Assembly (NCBI GenBank): GCA_022758935.1
Contig: JAEMQG010000200.1
Coordinates: 1 to 5,170, forward strand
Length of the DNA: 5,170 nucleotides
Source of the DNA: Candidatus Nitrosopumilus sp.
GTDB lineage: Archaea > Thermoproteota > Nitrososphaeria > Nitrososphaerales > Nitrosopumilaceae
Reading direction: 5' to 3'
Shown: piece after piece, positions 1 to 4,664 of the stretch
Layout: each line of letters starts with the position of its first letter
Numbering within the stretch: the stretch's first letter is position 1
Translations under genes and position numbers: made by a program
The notes under the pieces: generated by a model
Told to the model about the DNA's origin: nothing
The model's input: the letters and a program-made list of their open reading frames with translations, nothing else
Databases searched by the model: none

Positions 1-150
<150 letters not shown>

Positions 151-158
151 TTATTTAA
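151..158 (-). promoter_or_regulatory. TATA box for purA
   Basis: On the minus strand this reads TTAAATAA, ending 22 bases before the purA ATG. The spacing is that expected of an archaeal TATA box for a transcript starting at or next to the start codon. No ribosome binding site is visible between it and the ATG. Confidence 0.6.
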
Positions 159-178
159 GCTGAAGTGTTGTCAGATGA

Positions 179-187
179 TTTAATATT
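179..187 (+). promoter_or_regulatory. TATA-like box for the 210 gene
   Basis: TTTAATATT lies 23-31 bases before the TTG at 210. Together with the minus-strand box at 151-158 it makes the short gap between the two genes a back-to-back divergent promoter region. It also supports TTG 210 as the start in the absence of a Shine-Dalgarno sequence. Confidence 0.5.
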
Positions 188-209
188 CAATTAGAAATAG
201 AATTGATCG

Positions 210-671
210 TTGACAGAATCAAATTATGCAGGAAATATCATAGTAATCTTGGCAAATCTTCCAGATTTTCTTAGAATACCTGTTTTGAAAAAAAGAATGA
301 TTGAATTTTTTTCAATGACAGAAGCGGAGCGAAAAGAAATTATTAATAATGCCCTGGAAGCTGGACCTACAATTCCTTTTCTAAATTTTGCAAAACTTTT
401 CAAGACATGGTTAGAAATTTTAACTACACTGTCAGAAGAACAGAGAAATGGCTTATTTTCGGGTTACATCAATGAGATTTCTGAATTTCCACAAAAATTA
501 ATTTTATTTAATTTAGATGGGATATTAGAAATTTTCTTAACATTGGATGAAGGAAAAAAAGAGATTCTTTCACAAACAATCAAGAAAATAATTAATGAAC
601 TTGATGTAGAGAGAAAAAGAAAATTAATGATAGTCATACCAGATAACGCAAAAAAATACTTGAAGTTTTAG
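210..671 (+). CDS. All-helical protein with 38-residue repeats, function unknown
   Basis: A 153-residue, charged, cysteine-free protein predicted to be almost entirely alpha-helical and cytoplasmic. I do not recognise a named family. It shows an internal repeat: a hydrophobic helix followed by an acidic/basic turn, namely MTEAERKEI (36-44), LSEEQRNGL (74-82), LDEGKKEIL (112-120) and LDVERKRKL (131-139). The first three are exactly 38 residues apart; the last comes after half a period. This suggests a helical-hairpin solenoid, possibly a protein-interaction scaffold, but that is inference. The TTG start follows directly on an in-frame stop (204-206) and is supported by a TATA-like box 23-31 bases upstream; the next ATG, at 297, would remove most of the first repeat. 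The 3' end overlaps the convergent YggX-like gene by 4 bases. A similar short segment occurs at 2525-2613. Confidence 0.75.
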   Translation: MTESNYAGNIIVILANLPDFLRIPVLKKRMIEFFSMTEAERKEIINNALEAGPTIPFLNFAKLFKTWLEILTTLSEEQRNGLFSGYINEISEFPQKLILFNLDGILEIFLTLDEGKKEILSQTIKKIINELDVERKRKLMIVIPDNAKKYLKF

Positions 672-949
672 GCGTCTGGACGTTTATCCGGTTTTCTATT
701 GTCTTCATTAGTATAGTCTACTATTTCTCCTTCAGGAGAAAGCACACCTGCAAAGATTTTTTCATGTTTTTTTAAGAGTTTTCTATGATCCAACATAGAC
801 ATATCAAGTCTCATTTCATTCATCACCATCACACGATATTCTTTCCATTCAGCCCAACACTTGTTACAAACGGGATATTTCTCAGCAACTACATCAAGTT
901 CCTCATTATCAAGGATGGCGTTTTTACATTTTGTACAAGTTAGACTCAT
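668..949 (-). CDS. Four-cysteine YggX-like (Fe(II)-trafficking family) protein
   Basis: A 93-residue cytoplasmic protein. Residues 32-80 resemble the helical core of bacterial YggX, an Fe(II)-trafficking or oxidative-damage-protection protein: WAEWKEYRVMVMNEMRLDM, then DHRKLLKKHEKIF, then a YTNED segment like the YTPED of E. coli YggX. Unlike E. coli YggX, which has a single N-terminal cysteine, this protein has CTKC (5-8) and CNKC (28-31), a probable zinc-ribbon or iron site. The C-terminal tail (RKPDKRPDA) is basic and probably disordered. The ATG at 949 is preferred over the in-frame ATG at 961: it places CTKC at the N-terminus and leaves a TATA-like element 23-30 bases upstream, whereas 961 leaves only about 10. 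A role in iron handling is inferred from the family. The gene is convergent with the 210 gene, and its promoter contains a palindrome. Confidence 0.8.
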   Translation of the reverse strand: MSLTCTKCKNAILDNEELDVVAEKYPVCNKCWAEWKEYRVMVMNEMRLDMSMLDHRKLLKKHEKIFAGVLSPEGEIVDYTNEDNRKPDKRPDA

Positions 950-961
950 AGATTGTAACAA

Positions 962-976
962 AAAAGGACTCCTTTT
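962..976 (-). promoter_or_regulatory. Palindromic operator candidate in the YggX-like promoter
   Basis: AAAAGGA-C-TCCTTTT is a perfect inverted repeat with 7-base arms and a 1-base centre. It lies 13-27 bases upstream of the YggX-like start and overlaps the likely TATA element (972-979), an ideal position for a repressor that blocks TBP/TFB binding. The regulator is unknown; a metal- or redox-responsive one would suit the gene, but that is inference. Confidence 0.5.
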
Positions 977-979
977 ATC
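972..979 (-). promoter_or_regulatory. TATA-like box for the YggX-like gene
   Basis: The minus strand reads GATAAAAG, 23-30 bases before the ATG at 949. It is not a perfect TATA sequence, but the spacing matches that of the other genes in the window and decides the start codon in favour of 949. Confidence 0.45.
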
Positions 980-1024
980 TTTTATTGAAGGTAATCAGCC
1001 AAACACACAAGCTTGTGATATTAT

Positions 1025-1199
1025 TTGGATTTTAACGAAAAATATTATGCAGAAAAAATCCAACCAATTACACAAGTCGAATTAAAAAAGTCCTTATACA
1101 TGGGTTGCTGAAACTAGAAAAAATAAAAATTATGAAGAATTTAAAGATAATATAATTAATGTTTATGAAAATTTTGATAAATTCTGTGTTAGACCATAG
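1025..1199 (+). pseudogene. Frameshifted remnant of an unidentified gene
   Basis: From 1025 one frame reads LDFNEKYYAEKIQPITQVEL and then fails. From about 1089 another frame reads PYTWVAETRKNKNYEEF and continues (KDNIINVYENFDKFCVRP) to a TAG at 1197-1199. Removing a single A from the A6 run at 1084-1089 joins the two into one 57-residue reading frame of ordinary protein composition, with aromatic and charged residues well mixed. Just upstream, at about 981-1019, a third frame reads FIEGNQPNTQACDI and could be a further piece displaced by a second shift. The likely explanation is the 3' end of a decayed gene; a base-calling error in the A run is the alternative. I do not recognise the family. 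No start codon or promoter is evident. Confidence 0.45.
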
Positions 1200-1222
1200 A
1201 CTCTTTTTGTATTCCTAAATCC

Positions 1223-1229
1223 TTAATTT
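1223..1229 (+). promoter_or_regulatory. TATA-like box for the nuclease gene
   Basis: TTAATTT lies 22-28 bases upstream of the ATG at 1251. It is an imperfect but correctly spaced archaeal promoter candidate. No Shine-Dalgarno sequence precedes the ATG. Confidence 0.35.
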
Positions 1230-1250
1230 CAGTCTAGATGTAGAAAATTT

Positions 1251-1883
1251 ATGAATGGTAAGTTTGTCATTGTTGGAATTATCATTGTTTTTGTTGGCTT
1301 AACCATATCACTTGCAATTATGCAGCAGATTGAAATACAAAAACAAAATGAATCTAGTAATATAGTCAATACGGAACAAATAAAATCTGCAAAAGAAATA
1401 CCACTTGAGAAAGAAACAACCCGAATAAAATCTCAACAAAATGAATTATCTAGTATAAGAAATTCTGAACAAATAATACCTAAGAAAAAAATGGTCGAAG
1501 TAAAATCAAAACAAACCTGTAAAGGAAAAACAATTTGTGATACAGAATTAGTTACAAAAATAGTCGATGGCGATACATTATACACCAAATCATACAAGAT
1601 TAGATTATCTCTCACAAATACTCCTGAAAAAGGTGATTATGGGTTCTCAGAAGCAACTCAATTTACAGCAAATCTTTGTCCATTGGGTTCTAGCATTACG
1701 ATAGATCAGGATGACTTGCAGCCATATGATAGGTATGGTAGACTAGTTGGCAAAGTTTTTTGTGGAGAGAAAACACTCAACTCAGAATTACTATACAACA
1801 ATCATGCAAATATTTTAACATCATATTGCAATACAAGTGAATTTTCTAATGAATCATGGGCAAAAGAATTTGGTTGTAGATAA
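1251..1883 (+). CDS. Membrane-anchored thermonuclease-family (SNase-like) protein
   Basis: A 210-residue staphylococcal-nuclease-like protein that probably cleaves nucleic acid outside the cell membrane. Residues 5-24 form one transmembrane helix or uncleaved signal anchor. Residues 30-88 are a polar, low-complexity linker. The nuclease domain covers about 97-205. Catalytic-site matches are DGDT (106-109), Arg118 (KIRLSL), Glu126 in NTPE (123-126) and Arg164 in DRYGR (160-164), corresponding to Asp21, Arg35, Glu43 and Arg87 of the staphylococcal enzyme. The metal ligand Asp40 is Asn123 here. Six cysteines (90, 96, 143, 171, 193, 209) suggest disulfides, consistent with an exported location. 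The linker contains a tandem duplication. I recall similar NTPE nucleases in Nitrosopumilus relatives, so the substitution may be normal for the group. Whether it is active is not decided by the sequence. Confidence 0.88.
   Translation: MNGKFVIVGIIIVFVGLTISLAIMQQIEIQKQNESSNIVNTEQIKSAKEIPLEKETTRIKSQQNELSSIRNSEQIIPKKKMVEVKSKQTCKGKTICDTELVTKIVDGDTLYTKSYKIRLSLTNTPEKGDYGFSEATQFTANLCPLGSSITIDQDDLQPYDRYGRLVGKVFCGEKTLNSELLYNNHANILTSYCNTSEFSNESWAKEFGCR
1344..1514 (+). repeat. Diverged tandem duplication in the nuclease linker
   Basis: Two adjacent, diverged copies lie within the linker: residues 32-62 (1344-1436) and 63-88 (1437-1514). Each runs QNE, SS, N-[TS]-EQI, then IP followed by a lysine-rich end (IKSQQ in copy 1, VKSKQ in copy 2). 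The DNA is also alike, sharing AATGAA, TCTAGTA and GAACAAATA. The second copy is shorter by a few codons. It lengthens the tether between membrane and nuclease domain. Confidence 0.6.
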
Positions 1884-1906
1884 TATAGAAAACGAAATAA
1901 TATCAT

Positions 1907-2018
1907 CTAAAATTCTAATTTTGTTTGTTTAGTGTCTTCAATAATTATAGGTTCTTTTCCAAAGTTTATCATTAATTGTATTTAAGACAGATACCGTAGA
2001 ATTAGAGTTCAGGTCCAA
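1907..2018 (-). pseudogene. Possible small frameshifted gene
   Basis: On the minus strand a frame beginning at TTG 2018 reads roughly DLNSNSTVSVLNTINDKLWK and then ends (RTYNY, stop at 1938-1940). The next frame continues with KEPIIIEDTKQTKLEF to a TAG at 1907-1909. Deleting one base in the four-base homopolymer at 1955-1958 fuses them into a single short protein of about 36 residues. The composition looks like real protein and an AT-rich TATA-like stretch (about 2033-2044) precedes the TTG. No family is recognised. It could be a decayed gene, a small gene with a sequencing error, or chance in AT-rich DNA. Confidence 0.3.
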
Positions 2019-2118
2019 TTCTATCTCTTGTTATTAATAAAATTTCATACATGATTAAAAATAGTATAAATTGGAATTTTAAAGGATTGCTTAAAAAATA
2101 GAGTGTGAAGTTAGGAAG

Positions 2119-2126
2119 GTTTATCT
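2119..2126 (+). promoter_or_regulatory. TATA-like box for the PII-like gene
   Basis: GTTTATCT lies 24-31 bases upstream of ATG 2150. This spacing supports ATG 2150 over the upstream in-frame GTG at 2105. A second AT-rich element at 2077-2085 could serve the longer form, so the case is good but not closed. Confidence 0.45.
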
Positions 2127-2149
2127 TTTTGAACAAAAAATTGTTTAAG

Positions 2150-2482
2150 ATGTTGAAAGTAGAGGCAATAATTAGGAGTTCAATGTTGCATGATATTCAA
2201 ACAATATTGGCAAAAAATGGGATTCCAACTTTTTCATTATATCAAGTACAAATGACAGGAATACATAAAGCACATAAAAGTTGGAGAAATAAAATGAGTG
2301 ATTTTGTTCCAAAATCAAAGATTGAGATTCTGTGTCCAGATAATATGGGAGATGAAATAGTCAAAATAATTCAAGAAGTAGCCAGAACAGGTGAAAAAGG
2401 AGATGGAATTGTATATTGCTACAAAATAAACAAATTAGTAAAAATCAGAAATGGCGACATAGATGAAAAGGCTTTATTATAA
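2150..2482 (+). CDS. Divergent PII-family (GlnB/GlnK-like) signalling protein
   Basis: A 110-residue cytoplasmic protein of PII size and fold (E. coli GlnB has 112). PII trimers sense ATP, ADP and 2-oxoglutarate and control ammonium transporters and nitrogen enzymes. Matching landmarks are the start MLKVEAIIR, FVPKSKIEI (52-60), the B-loop ARTGEKGDG (78-86) and the end VKIRNGD (97-103). The T-loop (about 35-50) is about three residues shorter than in GlnB and lacks the uridylylated tyrosine region. GRQKGH of GlnB is GIHKAH here, so the ATP-contacting Gln39 is lost. In the B-loop and C-terminus, residues equal to Lys85, Lys90 and Arg101 are Glu, Ile and Lys. It may therefore bind another ligand or partner; that is inference. 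ATG 2150 is chosen because PII proteins begin at this point; an in-frame GTG at 2105 would add 15 residues. No transporter or glutamine synthetase gene is adjacent. Confidence 0.88.
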   Translation: MLKVEAIIRSSMLHDIQTILAKNGIPTFSLYQVQMTGIHKAHKSWRNKMSDFVPKSKIEILCPDNMGDEIVKIIQEVARTGEKGDGIVYCYKINKLVKIRNGDIDEKALL

Positions 2483-2524
2483 TAATAGAATTTAGTGCTC
2501 AAACTGTTTTTAATTTAATGGTAG

Positions 2525-2613
2525 ATCGATTTTCTTGAGTTACCGAGTAGAATTTTGATGTACATTACAGTTATAGATGAAGAACAAAGAAAGACAATAG
2601 GGCTATTTTGGTA
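2525..2613 (+). pseudogene. Remnant resembling the 38-residue helical repeat protein
   Basis: An open stretch follows an in-frame stop (2522-2524) and reads DFLELPSRILMYITVIDEEQ, then RKTIGLFW and a TAA at 2611-2613. It parallels residues 19-44 of the protein at 210-671: DFLRIP aligns with DFLELP, and FSMTEAERKEI with TVIDEEQRKTI, with a two-residue gap between. The DNA over the first part is also close (14 of 17 bases at GATTTTCTT...ACC). An ATG at 2558 could give an 18-codon peptide, but the similarity begins before it, so this is more likely a fragment of a lost paralogue than a gene. Confidence 0.4.
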
Positions 2614-2623
2614 ACAGAATCAA

Positions 2624-2631
2624 TTTTTATA
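2624..2631 (+). promoter_or_regulatory. Possible TATA box upstream of the small zinc-finger gene
   Basis: TTTTTATA is a strong TATA-like sequence. A transcript starting about 25 bases downstream would have a leader of some 35 bases before ATG 2689. A weaker element (TTATTT, 2664-2669) is closer to the leaderless spacing. Which one is used cannot be told from sequence. Confidence 0.35.
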
Positions 2632-2688
2632 CATGTTTGTTCAATTTACACACACTATTGTTCTTATTTCTAAATGATAACCTAAATC

Positions 2689-2853
2689 ATGTCAACTACA
2701 GTCTTTATGGTAAACAAGAATAGAGAACAAAATAAACAATCAATAATTAATTATGATTTGATTAAATGTACTAATTGTTATACTGACATCCAGCTATATG
2801 AAAAATCTATTAGAAAAAATAACTATTGGTTTCACGAAAAATGTTTAGAATGA
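2689..2853 (+). CDS. 54-residue protein with LIM-like half zinc finger
   Basis: A small soluble protein. The first half (1-25) is polar and probably unstructured. The second half carries Cys27-x2-Cys30-x18-His49-x2-Cys52, exactly the spacing of the first zinc module of LIM domains (C-x2-C-x16-23-H-x2-C), with an aromatic WF before the histidine as in that family (WFHEKCLE). One zinc ion is expected. A DNA, RNA or protein-binding role is inference only. ATG 2689 is the first start in the frame; a second in-frame ATG at 2707 would remove six residues. There is no Shine-Dalgarno sequence. The gene stands alone in a 690-base interval between the PII-like gene and the surface protein. The ordered metal-ligand pattern in a full ORF makes a chance ORF unlikely. 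Confidence 0.65.
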   Translation: MSTTVFMVNKNREQNKQSIINYDLIKCTNCYTDIQLYEKSIRKNNYWFHEKCLE

Positions 2854-3019
2854 AAATAACAGAAAATAGAGATTTGATTTATTAAAATATTTGAATTAAA
2901 TTAATGGTTTTCCAAACAAACGCTCTAAAACTTTTATCATTAACTATTAGACAACACAAATTTAATATGTCTAGTTCATAATCCAGATAAAATAGTATAA
3001 TTGATGCGAATAATACTAC

Positions 3020-3028
3020 ATATATGAT
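3020..3028 (+). promoter_or_regulatory. TATA-like box before the 23-codon ORF
   Basis: ATATATGAT lies 19-27 bases before ATG 3047, close to the spacing seen at the other starts of this window. It may serve the small ORF or a non-coding transcript. Confidence 0.3.
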
Positions 3029-3046
3029 TTTAACATATTACTAATA

Positions 3047-3118
3047 ATGACAGTAATTGATTTTAAAGATACAATAGTAGTCAGATCGGCCAATAAAGAA
3101 ATATTGGAACAGAACTAG
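3047..3118 (+). CDS. Possible 23-residue peptide or truncated N-terminus
   Basis: The frame reads MTVIDFKDTIVVRSANKEIL, then EQN and TAG. The composition is that of a normal soluble protein (a beta strand followed by a charged helix), not of translated AT-rich spacer. With the TATA-like box upstream it could be the start of a gene whose remainder has been lost, or a true micropeptide. I do not recognise it. No continuation in another frame is evident before the surface-protein promoter. Confidence 0.25.
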   Translation: MTVIDFKDTIVVRSANKEILEQN

Positions 3119-3142
3119 GTTAAATTGAAATTTAATCAATGC

Positions 3143-3149
3143 ATATATT
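3143..3149 (+). promoter_or_regulatory. TATA box for the surface-protein gene
   Basis: ATATATT lies 22-28 bases upstream of ATG 3171, at the spacing for a leaderless archaeal transcript. A second TATATA at 3151-3156 is too close for that start. It is among the clearest promoter elements in the window. Confidence 0.55.
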
Positions 3150-3170
3150 CTATATAACAATCAACAACGC

Positions 3171-4172
3171 ATGACAAAAAATAGAATTACAATAAATGCA
3201 GTTGTAATGATTTTAATTGTATCAGTTCTAGTTCTTACTAATTCAAAACTAATTCATGCAGAAAGCATAGAGATTCTAAATCTTAACGTGGATCCTACTA
3301 CAGTTATGGTTGGAGATACATTTTCAATTAATGCATCTATACTAAATAACTCTACAAATACGATATCAGTGCACAATAGCTGTGGTGGATCATTTTCAAT
3401 ATTATTTGATAATCACGCTACTGTTAACATGGAAAAAGTATGCAACTGGATGCCTATTCAAATAATATTAAACCCCGGTGAAAATGCTACTCTAACAAGT
3501 TTTGCTTCAAATTTAACTTACAATGCATCCTCATCTGGAACTGTAAATGCAAATGTGACTTTGTCATATGATATTATCAATCAAATAAATCCAGATTTGT
3601 CGAACACTGACAATATTATTTCAAAATTATTAGTGTTTACAATATATGATAAAAACAGTCAAACTGAAGAAGAACATCTAACCATATTGTCTCCACTGAA
3701 ACAATTCAAATCGGGGATTGATGCAAAAGATATCCAATGCAAAAATGGTCTTGAATTAATAATTAAAGTAAAAAATAATTTTCCTGCATGTGTAAAACAA
3801 AATACAGTTAGTAAGATAGTTTTACTTGGCTGGATAAAATTAATGCAGGATAATTTATCTGAAAAAGACGAGTCATCTACTAGGATTATAACACTTGAGG
3901 ACGATGGTAAATCAATTAGTCTTAAGGCAGATCAAAGTTTTCTTTTAAAGCTTGGTGAAGATTTTGAATGGAATATTGAAATTGATAATCAAACAGTTGT
4001 GAGTAGAGCATTAAACATCATGGTAGTTAGAGGTGCTCAAGGTGTGTATGAATCTCATATTCCAGGTCATGCGACATTAACTGCTGTTGGTGATCCTCCA
4101 TGTCTTCATTCAGAGCCACCATGTAGAATGCATTCTATATTATTTACATTAGACATAGAGGTACTACAATAA
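3171..4172 (+). CDS. Secreted surface protein with Ig-like and chagasin-like domains
   Basis: A 333-residue exported protein. Residues 8-23 are a hydrophobic signal segment followed by a likely cleavage point near IHA/ES (28-32). Residues 33-160 form a beta-rich Ig-like (CARDB-type) domain (VGDTFSINASILNNS). Residues 173-221 hold SPLKQFKSGIDAKDIQCKNG through ACVK to LLGW, a segment I recall from many thaumarchaeal surface proteins, with Cys190 and Cys207 likely paired. Residues 238-331 resemble the chagasin (I42 protease inhibitor) fold, with RGAQGVYESHIPGHATL (287-303) and GDPPCLHSEPPC (308-318). The inhibitory NPTTG loop of chagasin is absent, so inhibition is doubtful. Several N-x-S/T sequons (for example 54, 60, 105, 114, 118, 128, 228, 273) suggest heavy N-glycosylation. 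No C-terminal anchor is seen. The gene has its own promoter. A surface or periplasm-like binding role is inferred. Confidence 0.82.
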   Translation: MTKNRITINAVVMILIVSVLVLTNSKLIHAESIEILNLNVDPTTVMVGDTFSINASILNNSTNTISVHNSCGGSFSILFDNHATVNMEKVCNWMPIQIILNPGENATLTSFASNLTYNASSSGTVNANVTLSYDIINQINPDLSNTDNIISKLLVFTIYDKNSQTEEEHLTILSPLKQFKSGIDAKDIQCKNGLELIIKVKNNFPACVKQNTVSKIVLLGWIKLMQDNLSEKDESSTRIITLEDDGKSISLKADQSFLLKLGEDFEWNIEIDNQTVVSRALNIMVVRGAQGVYESHIPGHATLTAVGDPPCLHSEPPCRMHSILFTLDIEVLQ

Positions 4173-4394
4173 GTAGTAAAATTTCTAAGATAAATGAAAA
4201 CATAATAATCCATTGTAATATGTAGAATAAAATCAGTGTATCCTACATAATATTCATGAACAGAGTACAAAAACATAGTATCACCAAGGTAGACCATCAT
4301 AGGAACTAGACTAACTCTGAAATACTAAAAACGGCAAATGTTAATCAATCTTTTGAATGTAAAGCAATAATAGATAACAAACGCAAAATCAAGT
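4173..4394. other. Intergenic stretch without recognisable gene
   Basis: Short frames occur (for example a 17-codon one near 4258), but none has protein-like composition or a promoter. An imperfect inverted repeat, TGTAG...CTACA, lies at about 4220-4247 and is too weak to call a terminator. A loose AT-rich element near 4366-4373 is 22-29 bases before the next start and may be its TATA box. Confidence 0.4.
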
Positions 4395-4604
4395 GTGAAG
4401 ATAAAATGTCCAAAATGTAAGAAAACTGCAGAATTGTCAATGGATTTTTCTTTTGTAAAATGCGAAAACTGTGATTTGGATATGAGTTATGGTGAATATG
4501 TTAAATTTATTGCACATAATGAAACAACATATTCAGATATTCTTGGGGATTATACGGGTAGTACTGAAGGTCAAACTGCAGGGTCATTAGATGAATGGGA
4601 TTAA
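4395..4604 (+). CDS. 69-residue zinc-ribbon protein
   Basis: A small cytoplasmic protein. CPKC (5-8) and CENC (23-26) form a zinc ribbon of the C-x2-C-x14-C-x2-C type. It is followed by an aromatic segment (DMSYGEYVKFIAHNE) and an acidic, glycine/threonine-rich tail (SDILGDYTGSTEGQTAG) ending in LDEWD. I recall near-identical tails in other marine thaumarchaea, which suggests strong conservation and perhaps a conserved interaction; the function is unknown. The start is GTG at 4395, directly before the ribbon; no ATG is available upstream in frame close enough to matter. No Shine-Dalgarno sequence is present. It is followed 60 bases later by the membrane-protein gene on the same strand, but that gene has its own AT-rich promoter candidate. 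Confidence 0.78.
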   Translation: MKIKCPKCKKTAELSMDFSFVKCENCDLDMSYGEYVKFIAHNETTYSDILGDYTGSTEGQTAGSLDEWD

Positions 4605-4633
4605 CAATATAGTAAAATCATTCAGCAGATTAA

Positions 4634-4640
4634 AATAATT
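4634..4640 (+). promoter_or_regulatory. TATA-like box for the membrane-protein gene
   Basis: AATAATT, within the AT-rich run at 4631-4640, lies 25-31 bases before TTG 4665. It supports the TTG as a leaderless start. Confidence 0.35.
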
Positions 4641-4664
4641 AGATTGGTGAATTGTTAAACATCA

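Larger units (their letters stand above)
2854..3170. other. AT-rich intergenic stretch with one tiny ORF
   Basis: No gene of normal length is seen on either strand. The stretch holds a 23-codon ORF behind a TATA-like box (3047-3118) and, at its right end, the promoter of the surface-protein gene. On the minus strand a 51-codon stop-free run around 2880-3040 has no ATG and looks like chance in TATA-rich sequence. I see no tRNA, repeat array or convincing hairpin. Confidence 0.5.

Noticed and set aside
861..1085. 74-codon forward ORF opposite the YggX-like gene
   Set aside because: Its first part is the antisense shadow of the YggX-like coding region, and it has no promoter; only its end overlaps the possible decayed frame noted separately.
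1197..1236. Inverted repeat TAGACT...AGTCTA flanking the nuclease promoter
   Set aside because: The arms are only six bases, do not extend, and are about 28 bases apart; likely chance in AT-rich DNA.
1433..1615. 60-codon minus-strand ORF inside the nuclease gene
   Set aside because: It is antisense to the well-supported nuclease reading frame and shows no recognisable motif.
2105..2149. GTG 2105 as an earlier start for the PII-like gene
   Set aside because: It would add 15 residues before the point where PII proteins normally begin, while ATG 2150 has a correctly spaced TATA-like box.
2880..3040. 51-codon stop-free minus-strand run in the spacer
   Set aside because: It has no ATG, no promoter, and a composition expected from TATA-rich spacer DNA.
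4106..4300. 64-codon minus-strand ORF over the end of the surface-protein gene
   Set aside because: It overlaps a clear C-terminal domain antisense, has a composition rich in Tyr and Ile from AT-rich DNA, and lacks a TATA box at the right spacing.
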